From positions 3,388,898 through 3,452,897 of the forward strand of contig JAJEKV010000031.1 of the NCBI GenBank assembly GCA_021234155.1: a DNA stretch of 64,000 nucleotides, read 5' to 3'. Under the pieces are notes generated by a model. That model did no database searches. It saw nothing but the letters and a program-made list of their open reading frames with translations, and was not told the origin of the DNA. This document shows, piece by piece, positions 56,370 through 64,000 of the stretch. How positions within the stretch are numbered: position 1 is the stretch's first letter; each line of letters opens with the position of its first letter. Origin of the DNA: Isoetes taiwanensis. Its lineage: Eukaryota; Streptophyta; Lycopodiopsida; Isoetales; Isoetaceae. The position numbers and the translations under genes are program-made.

Positions 56370-57037
56370 GATCCGGCGGAAAATGAGAAGTTTAAAAGAT
56401 TTAGGTTTAGATCGAGATAGCAAGGCCCCCCATTTCCTTCGAAGAAGACACAGAGCTATATATGGGAGCTTACCCGATCGCAGGGCAGTAGATTTCGGCA
56501 CGTCGGACGCTTTTCTCTACGTGGCATTTTCCTATCATCCCCTTTAGGCTACGTTCCTATGCGCCTCCGACCGGACTCAAGATTCAAGGCAAAATAACCG
56601 GCAGAAACCCCCCTCCATTTCTGAAAAAATCCAAGCCACCCTTGGAAGTTGACCTCAAATTTTGAAGTTAAATATGAACGTAACCTCAGGACCTGGAAAT
56701 TTCCGTCAATTTCAGTGTCGGTTTTTTTTAGGTAACTTTTGGGTCTAAATTTTTCGATGGCGATCTGGTGGCGCCGCCAAGCTCTACAGTTTCTAGTGGC
56801 TCAGTCTGTTTTTTTACCATCGCCATTGAGCAAACTTGGGCTTTTTGGATGAAACGTGGGCCTCGGTTGCAAATCTCTCCTGCATGTTTGCTTTGGACGG
56901 TTTGGTCTTTTTTTTTTTCTCCTTTTTTATCTCAGCTTGTGGGCAGTTTTGTAGCAAGAGCAAAGCGTTCAATCCTTAGCTGGATCCCTTCCACGGGCCC
57001 CATTTGCAAGCTCTTTCATCTCTGCAATATTTAAACC
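56370..57037. other. Upstream region of the HKT gene
   Basis: Minus-strand promoter side. Open frames here are shadows. No TATA box or named element could be assigned with confidence; a tatata motif lies at about 56457-56462, on the coding side of the GTG at 56501. Confidence 0.4.
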
Positions 57038-58400
57038 TTAGGGTGGAATCGAGCCTCCGGGACAAGCATCTGCGTTCCTTTTCCCCAAAATCTCGAGTTC
57101 AAGAATCCCTCTTAAGTAGCTATGGCGAAAGAGTCTGGACAAGGATTTAGTCTTTTGTGTTTTTGTTTGTGCCAAAAGATTACACCGATCCGCGTCCGGC
57201 AAAATTCAATTGGATTCTGCGCAAGAGCTTGTGCGATGGTCGTCGTTCTTTTGAGCTCGATTTCAAAATCTTAGCCGTGGGTTAAAGGAAATTTCTAGGT
57301 CAACAAAGAATGATGAACATAAGTTGAGTTGCTTGAGGGTGTTTAGGGGAATCGGATTTCGAGTTGCGGGCGCCGGTTGCCGCCCGCCGTTGCTTTTCCC
57401 CGGAAACCCCAACAAGTTTCCCCTTCCATGGAACCGGCTCGACTGGATGGGCTTGACAAAAACAAAAACAAAGGTTTGTTTCATGGGAAGCGTCAAAACA
57501 TAGCCCGAATATGGAACTCTATTCTATTCTATTCTATTCTATTCTCCTTGGTGGCAACCCCAAACATGAAAACGATCCTTCCCATTGCACTGGACAAACT
57601 GGGCTTTGCCTACATGGGACACCCAAAGATGACAATGATCGTTCCCATTGCACAGCCAAACTTGCAAGTTTTCATATGCTTCGTGATATCTGTCCAGTTT
57701 CGTCTTGTCCAGTTTCGTCTCGCTCTGTCTTTTCTTACGTTGCTTTGTTTTCTTGTGCCAACCTTGTCCCTCATCTGAGCTATCAGAATTGAGGCAACGC
57801 GAATGGCTACAAAAATGTAGCTGAGGCTTTGGCAACATTGCAAAGAAAGAAAACTGCGACAATCTCGTAATGGGATGTGCAATCAGCTTAGGGTGGAATC
57901 ACACCACCAAGATGCCTAGCTCAGAAGATTTGACCGAGCAAATAAATTTGCATCATTTGGCCTTGGCAGTCATCCCTCTTACCATACTAGGGCTATTTTT
58001 TAGTCCTGGACAATAATAGGTCTTTCGTGTTTTTTGTTTGGGTCCTATAGGCATTTTTTGGTCTTCGTGCACGGTGAAATTCAATTCATAGGGCCGCCGA
58101 AAATCGATTTTTTCCTGCTCGAGATCCAAAATCTTAGACGGGGGATGCCCCAGTCAAAGTTTTGCCCACCTGCCAAATCAACAAAGAATGATGAACATAA
58201 GTTGAGTTGCTTGTCATTAACAGATTGGATTTGTCAGAGTTGCTTAAACATGTCGGATTTGCTTGACAAAGTTGCTTTGTCAAAAACGGTTTGGATTTGC
58301 AGCAAAATTCCTAACGTGGCTGCGTAATGGATGGAGCTGGTGTGATAACAAAAACAAAGGCTTCTGAATCTCTCGATGAAGCTTTCAAAACATGCAGTTT
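57038..58400 (+). repeat. Diverged tandem duplication, about 850-bp period
   Basis: ttagggtggaatc starts both copies (57039 and 57889). Shared later blocks are aatttttttgt-like runs, gaaattcaatt, gagctcgat/gagatcc with caaaatcttag, tcaacaaagaatgatgaaca, taagttgagttgctt and aaaacaaaggYttSt. Divergence is substantial (perhaps 25 percent or more). Function unknown. Confidence 0.65.
57518..57545. repeat. (CTATT)n microsatellite
   Basis: Five units of ctatt, then ctcc. Same pentamer as the tail of LINE C (complement). Confidence 0.9.
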
Positions 58401-58563
58401 GGCATTTGATGGTGTGATTCCACCTTTAGCTTTCAGTTGTGTAAGAAACAAATATGGCATTATATCTTTAATTACAGCTTATTATAGTCACTCAAGTTGA
58501 TTGTCCCGCGTAATTAACTTGAAATTACATGGGTATACATGTGACAAACCAAATTACGGGAGC
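58401..58563. other. Spacer left of the hAT MITE
   Basis: No gene or repeat noted; ends in the MITE target duplication acgggagc. Confidence 0.5.
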
Positions 58564-58785
58564 CACTGTTGGGCAAATTCCGGGATAGAGAAGGTTTGTT
58601 CCGGTTGAAACTAAGAATTTCCGATTGAGTTAGCGCATTGCAGGAAAAATTCCGGTAGATTTTTATGCATATTTATATTTATATAAGACTAATACAAATT
58701 TCCGACGGGGAACTGAAAATATCCAGCTATTTGATGAAAGAGTAGGAAAATTTCCGATTAGGTTTAAAAACTTTGCCCAACACTG
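58564..58785. mobile_element. hAT-type MITE, 222 bp, 8-bp target duplication ACGGGAGC
   Basis: Ends CACTGTTGGGCAAA (left) and, as complement, CAGTGTTGGGCAAA (right) are 14-bp terminal inverted repeats with one mismatch. acgggagc flanks it at 58556-58563 and 58786-58793. Eight-base duplications and CAGTG-type ends are those of hAT elements. The interior has several ttccgRt motifs and no ORF. Confidence 0.92.
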
Positions 58786-58793
58786 ACGGGAGC

Positions 58794-59545
58794 CGCTAAT
58801 GCTTGACCGATAAGCCTTCCTATAATAATTTTTTGTCTAAACAAGTTGATCGCCTATTTACCATAAGTCAAGAGTTACATAACTACCATTTAGCTATTTA
58901 TGGACAAGTAGTCCTCTTATAGTCTAGTGGCTATTTATGTGGTGCATGGAACAACAAATCTCCTATGTGCTAGTTCACACTATTTTTATACCGTTGTAGG
59001 GCAACCAAAAAAAAAGGCTATACAACTTAAGAGTTGACAAAAAAAAAAAAAAAAAAAAAAACATATGTTATTGTTTGTACATGTTAGAAACTTGAAAGAC
59101 CTTGAGTATCTCGTCTATTCGAAGTCAATTCTATTATATGTTTGAAAGTATAATTGCACAAATTCCAATTATGATCATATCTTATTTATCTCATATTTCT
59201 ATTCACATCATGTGGGGAGATTTTGTATCCTGGATAGTCAACAACGATTTAAACCATTATAACATTACAAACAAGCATATTCAACTCGTCCATATAAATG
59301 CAAATTATGTAGACGTGTTTCGCTTCTTTTCGAAACAACACCTGGAAGTGACTAACCTTTATGAAATGCTTATGTTTAAAGAGTTGGGAGAACTTCAGGT
59401 GGCGATTGTTAGATATATATGGAGGGAAGCCAAGGCTACTCAATTTCACATTCAGGGATGTAAGGGTGGCAATGTGTACTGTGCAAGGCAGAATGATCAA
59501 AATCAGGTCTAGGGGTCATAAAAATCAGGACCACTGAATAGAACA
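58794..59545 (+). other. Spacer with A-run and an unrecognised open frame
   Basis: A 23-base A run lies at 59039-59061. The plus-strand frame at 59102-59512 is open but starts at TTG; its first Met is a few codons in, and the sequence (for example KELGELQVAIVRYIWREAK) matches nothing I know. No splice or promoter evidence. Probably not a gene. Confidence 0.3.
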
Positions 59546-59624
59546 AAAAAGAAAAGAAAAGAAAAGAAAAGAACAAAACAAAACAAAATAGAAATCAACG
59601 AAGGAATAGAATAGAATAGAATAG
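59546..59624. repeat. Purine-rich simple repeats: (AAAAG)n, (AAAAC)n, (AGAAT)n
   Basis: gaaaagaaaagaaaagaaaa, then caaaacaaaacaaaa and, after a 20-bp gap, agaatagaatagaatag. The last is again the LINE C tail pentamer. Confidence 0.85.
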
Positions 59625-60182
59625 TTTTTTTAACGTCCACGGAGACCAATAGATAATGGGACCTATATAATGCGCTAGTATAACCTTTTCTAGTAGTAAT
59701 AAAAAAGCCCTGCCTCGAAAGGTTTTTAAGGGGAAAAACTTTGCAGTAATAGAGATACTCGGCAGTCAATGTAAATCAGATTGCATAGAGAAGATCATAG
59801 TAACTGATGTTGGCTCAACAATTGAAGACGTGAATTTCAAAAAACCAAACACCAAAAAATACCTATGTTTTCTAGGAAAAATGATATGGTTGACCCTCGA
59901 TTTGTGTAAAAATGTAATTTGAATACATGGAATTATAAATACGATATCGTAAATGAATTATTTTTTAGAACAAATACTCTATGATTGGCAAATATAGACA
60001 ATTTTGCAAAAGTACAGCAAAGGTCAACTTTGTATAAGACACTGACAAAAAATAATATATGCCTTAAAATTTGTTTTTTAACCTTGATATAAACAATGTT
60101 GCAATCGATATGCAACAATCAGTATGAGCATGCAATTATATTCTGGATTGCAACTATAATTATGGTTGATTCCAATTCTGTG

Positions 60183-60252
60183 AAGGATGCGGGATGCAGG
60201 ATACGGGATGCGGGAGGCGGGATGCAGGAGGCGGGATGCGGGATGCAGGAAG
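60183..60252. repeat. GC-rich minisatellite, 7-mer GGGATGC/GGGAGGC
   Basis: About nine heptamers: gatgcgg, gatgcag, gatacgg, gatgcgg, gaggcgg, gatgcag, gaggcgg, gatgcgg, gatgcag. The spacing is regular at 7 bp. Strong purine strand bias. Lies at the 5' end of the following ORF pair. Confidence 0.9.
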
Positions 60253-60922
60253 ACGCGAATACCAGGTACGGCTCCCACCACATTCCCTGTGAGCTATGTG
60301 TATAAGGTACAAGGACTAGCCATGGGTTTGAGGCAGGAAGAGGGTAGGATATTACAGAAACAGGAAGAGTCGAATAAGCTAGGGGATCGCGCAAAGAAAA
60401 TGGTGACCACGCGACTACAGGAAGAGGGAAATGAACTGCGCTTGCAGAGGTCGCGTACTGAGGTAGTACTAGAAGAACTGAATAGCTTACAAGGGGAGGT
60501 CCTTAGGAATTCCAAAAGGAAACACAGAACAGAGTTTCAAGACTGTGTCAACATTGATCGACGTAGGAGCTCATACAGGGGGGGTAGAAAAAGATGAAGA
60601 CGCAATGGGAAAACAGGAGCTGCTATATTATTTATATATGCTTAAAAAGGAAGTGATCCGATGCAAAGCACTGGAAAAGCTCTTGAAGAAAACAGATCTA
60701 TGGATAGGCAATGATCTTAAGGCCCATTTCGAGGCAAACTACCATTTGTTCCAACATAAAAGGGAAGCACATGTTCTATTATTGCTGGATAGAACCCAGC
60801 ACTCGGCGAAAGAGCTCGACAGTCTATTTGCCATGTTTGGCAACAGATCAGATTACAATCTGATGCTGGAAGTCCTGATAGGAGAGAATGAATGCAGAGG
60901 GCAGGGAGGAGGATCAACATAA
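60187..60922 (+). pseudogene. Unrecognised coiled-coil ORF pair with a frame change
   Basis: The first frame (ATG at 60187 inside the minisatellite, or better ATG at 60322) gives a charged coiled coil: LRQEEGRILQKQEESNKLGD, then RTEVVLEELNSLQGEVLRN. Near 60500-60545 reading shifts to another frame that gives KDEDAMGKQELLYYLYMLKK, then KLLKKTDLWIGNDLKAHF and SAKELDSLFAMFGNRSDYNL to a stop at 60922. Both halves look protein-like and acidic/Leu-rich, and the second is clearly structured. I do not recognise a family. A small intron instead of a frameshift is possible (no clear gt...ag chosen). No TE signature seen nearby. Confidence 0.4.
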
Positions 60923-60929
60923 GTAGCCA

Positions 60930-62449
60930 AAGCTCATAGTGCTTTAGTCGTTTAGAGGATGTATCTTTGTTTCCTTATATATAATTAAATGCTCTGAATA
61001 CATATGATTTCAAGAATGAACAGAGTGCCCAAATCTTGTCGTAGTTTCAAATCCCAGAAATCTGACCAGAACGGAGTACTGTATGATAAAAAGGTTAGAT
61101 ACAATTAGTATATTTGCAATCCTAGTCTCTAACGCCCTTGGTCGTGGATCAAACTAGACGGAGGCCTGTAACTACAGTTTTTAGGTAACTGAAACAAAAT
61201 CAAGGCCAGAAATATTCAAAGAAAAAGGAGGCCCTGCGATGCAGACTCAAATTTTTTTGAAATTAAAACCATTGAGCAAGTATTGGGTGTGGAAGTATAA
61301 GCAACTAACTCTAATTTAAGCTTAGTCCAAATATAAATGCATGGGGGGAACGATGTGGCGCATATATAGCACCAGAAAGCGGGAGTAAGAGACGCTGATG
61401 AGTGGGATACGACGGCACAGGAAGATATCAATGATACAAGATATCAGAAACATAGCGAAAAATGAAGGAAACAATCAACATCCGAAAGCAAATATAAAAA
61501 CTCGATTGGACTGAGGGTGACATGGCATCCACAGGGTCAGACAACGGGGAAGAGGAACGGGCGGTGAAGGCCACAAGAGCGTTAAACTAGCATCTATGAC
61601 TGACATACTAACAATTGTAAATTAGCCCAGAGACTAAGGAGCCAGGTTATGTATGTCAGCAGAAAGCGGTTAGAGTAGGACTATGGTATCCTCCCCACAC
61701 ACATACGAAAATAATGAATACCGATATCAGACAGGACAAGACAAGACTAACAATTAATAGGGGCATATCGAAAAAAAGGGGCGGGAAGAAGGAGGCTAAC
61801 CCTAAAAGTAATCAGACTATAAAAATACAAGCCCATGAGATGATGGCTGGTTCCGCTTCGAAAGCTTAGGATTCTTGCAGCCGTCGGGAGGCAGAAATCC
61901 TCATAGAACAAGTATCCAGCTCCAGCTTCGAGAATCAGGGCGCTAGAAAAGTATAGACAGAGGCAAGAAGGTGATAGAGATGCAGCTCAATGCAAAGTCT
62001 GCACCAAGGAAGCGGCCGAGATCGAGGAACCTCACGGCCCCCTAGAATCAGGAGCTAGAAGACACAGGACTATGGTGTATATGTGAAGAGGATCGCCTCC
62101 GTCTGGAAAAGGGGCTTTCGTCTTGCATAAACTGTGGGTTCACTGCCCGTTCTGTGATAGGATTCATCATGCACAAACCATGCCCAGGGGTTTCACTATG
62201 TTGGACCCGTATTATGCAACACCGTGACTGGATAGGGGTTTTTTTATTTTCAAAATGTCCGTATACGGATGAAGCCAAACACGTATGCACCAATGTTTTG
62301 CCGTAAGTGGTCGAGAAGGGGAAGATGGGCGAGAACAAGGTAATCGTATCATACGTTAGGCATTTCCCTTGAAGATCCAAGGCGCCAGAGATCTATACCG
62401 AGTTTGTATTAGCAGACCTTGGAATTTTGAATGAACTATTGAAGTCTCT
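60930..62449. other. Spacer between ORF pair and HKT pseudogene; no supported gene
   Basis: Purine-rich on the plus strand over long parts. The minus-strand frame at 62380-62048 (ending in a Ser/Arg-rich SRRRRSSSHIHHSP stretch) is open but has no recognised domain. Confidence 0.35.
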
Positions 62450-64000
62450 CGTGATTGCACTGCAGAGCCAGAGGCACTGAGGACCTCTACGCCCGCAAGG
62501 AAAAGAGAGATCTACTTGGCAGCAAAGGCTTTTCTATTAAGAGTGTTTGAGAAAATATGGGGAAGAAGATTGTTGAAGAGATCCAAGCTCTGTTCTAGCA
62601 CTCGAGAAGATATTCGAAGGCATGGGACACCAGGAGATGAATCGGATCCGGCTCAGAGGCTTTATTTAGAGCATGATGCCTCAGTTCTTCTGTGTAGGGT
62701 TGTGATCTTATACTTTGTTGGGGTGCAATATTTGGGATTCGTCATAATTCTGATGTGCATTGTAGGAAGCCCGGAAGATATTCATGTTTTAAGAAGAAAA
62801 CACCTAAATAAAGGTTTGTTTTCATTCTTTACTTCCATAGCCATGTTTTCAAATGCAGGCTTCTCGTTAGCAAATGAGAATTTGATTGCTTTTCGGCAGA
62901 GTTCGGTCCTTTTGTTGTGGTTGAGCTTGCTAATATTGATGGATAATACCATGTTTGCTCCCTGTTTAAGAGGTATAATCGGGCTGCTCCATCACCATAC
63001 CAAGGGGGCGGGACCAAGTTAGCCTATAGATACTTGCTCAACAATCCTAGGAAATGTTACACACATCTTTTCCCCATAACCAAAACCATGTGGTTAATCT
63101 ACACCATCATGGCCTTTAATGCTCTGAGAATGCTTCTTCTTTTTTGTCTTTGGATTTCGAAATCTGCAAAGCATTACAAGGCTTGTCACCACCATGAAGC
63201 TTGCGGTGGGATGTTTCCAATCGCTATCGACACGAAATTGCGGTGCCAATGTTGTCAACTTGGGAGATCTCTCACCCTCTATGCTAGTGATGTATGTTAG
63301 TTTGATGTAAGATCAACTTGACCATCTTGCTTTTTGTTGATCTGCTCTAGTTCTAAGTGTAGCCATTGTTGTCGGGGTATGTTGTTTGTGTATCCGGTCT
63401 ATATATCTATATATCTAGGCGAACACTAGAGTCAAGGAGAATATAAAGCATTTTCACAAAGAAAAATCCAAGATATCAATGAGGTTATCTTTGCAGAGCC
63501 AAAGACTCCTTGCTCGTGATTCAACATATCTGTTTCTTGGCGGTGTTCTTGATCCGTCTATGTGAATTTTGGGGAAGGTTCAAAATGATGGGCTGAATTT
63601 CTCCATATTTAACATTATATTTGAGGTGATCGGGTAAGATTTCATGACTTAAGCTATTGCATGGGAGATTCATATATGATCATAACAAAGAGAAAGGGTT
63701 TGTTTGGTAGCAAGATCACGGCAATGTAGGATTGTCGGTGGGATACGAGTTGCAAATTTGAATAATTCGAGCAAGTCATGCAATCGATGTGCCATGGAGT
63801 TTATCGGCAAAAATTGATGTTGAATCTAAACTGGCGATGGTTTCGGTGATCTTTTCTTTGGGAAGGCATGGGGTCTACCGGAGAACATAGATGTGGTCAG
63901 TAGGGTCCCTCACGAAGCGCCTCATATGCTTCCATGACCTCCGTACCTCCATCCATGCAAAGCCCTTCCATCACTCCCTTAAGCCCTTCCATGCCTCCCA
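62450..64000 (+). pseudogene. HKT: HKT pseudogene, 5'-truncated, in inverted orientation, runs off the window
   Basis: From tgattgcactgcagagccaga onward this matches the complement of 55815-54289. It starts at the equivalent of about residue 186 of the intact copy, so pore loop A and everything before are missing. Lesions: a 2-base insertion after HHHTKG (about 63005) shifts the frame; a TAG at about 63298 replaces a Gly codon just before the first donor; the acceptor before exon 3 is destroyed (ttgttggtagcaag in place of ttgttgcag); HKT exon 2 is altered by small indels. Pore loop B (FSNAGFS) is intact. Homology continues to the last base of the window (the equivalent of 54289). Not functional as HKT. 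Confidence 0.93.

Noticed and set aside
56370-56501. Longer HKT N-terminus starting at 56501
   Set aside because: The codon at 56501-56499 is GTG, not ATG; the first ATG in frame is at 56369, and the extra residues have no HKT similarity.
59102-59512. 136-codon plus-strand frame
   Set aside because: Begins at TTG, sequence looks like AT-rich random translation, no homologue recalled.
60183-60252. Regular short repeats resembling a CRISPR array
   Set aside because: Seven-base units in immediate tandem without spacers, in a plant genome; it is a minisatellite.
62048-62380. 110-codon frame with a Ser/Arg-rich end
   Set aside because: No recognised domain, compositionally biased, no splice or promoter support.

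Overview
The window is nuclear DNA of a land plant. It has intron-split genes for an HKT/TRK-type cation transporter, an F-box protein, fragments of CAMTA and of the chloroplast stromal processing peptidase, and a dense layer of nested plant transposons. The HKT carboxyl end keeps a GRHRGLP-type motif, which I recall from TRK-like rather than typical angiosperm HKT proteins. That hints weakly at a gymnosperm or earlier-diverging plant; species cannot be named from sequence alone. No prokaryotic, organellar, rRNA, CRISPR or functional tRNA gene was seen.

Layout. 1-13120: a minus-strand LTR retrotransposon (element A), cut at the left edge, with a decayed interior and a LINE inside it. 13121-19470: a coding remnant, a long foldback with a solo LTR in one arm, a two-copy tandem repeat and a Ty3/gypsy pol relic. 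19471-28180: an intact-looking F-box gene whose promoter and 5' end are duplicated downstream, each copy carrying its own insertions. 28556 to about 34150: a minus-strand LINE with a pentanucleotide 3' tail. 34540-53583: fragments of stromal processing peptidase and CAMTA (both minus strand) and a decayed Helitron helicase (plus strand). A second, complete-ended Helitron (35309-40502) and an LTR element with a perfect target duplication (40562-48143) sit between the peptidase exons. 54238-56369: an HKT transporter gene on the minus strand. 56370-62450: spacer with tandem repeats, a hAT MITE, simple repeats and an unrecognised coiled-coil ORF pair. 62450-64000: a 5'-truncated, frameshifted copy of the HKT gene on the plus strand, running off the window.

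The only two genes that look potentially functional are the F-box gene and the HKT gene. The rest records an ordered series of insertions: the peptidase/CAMTA/helicase block came first, Helitron and LTR element D then landed in one peptidase intron, and a MITE and a LINE later landed in the two LTRs of element D. The HKT pair is a head-to-head inverted duplication. Some frames near these genes appear to open at GTG or TTG; I used the first ATG instead (HKT at 56369, F-box at 21163).
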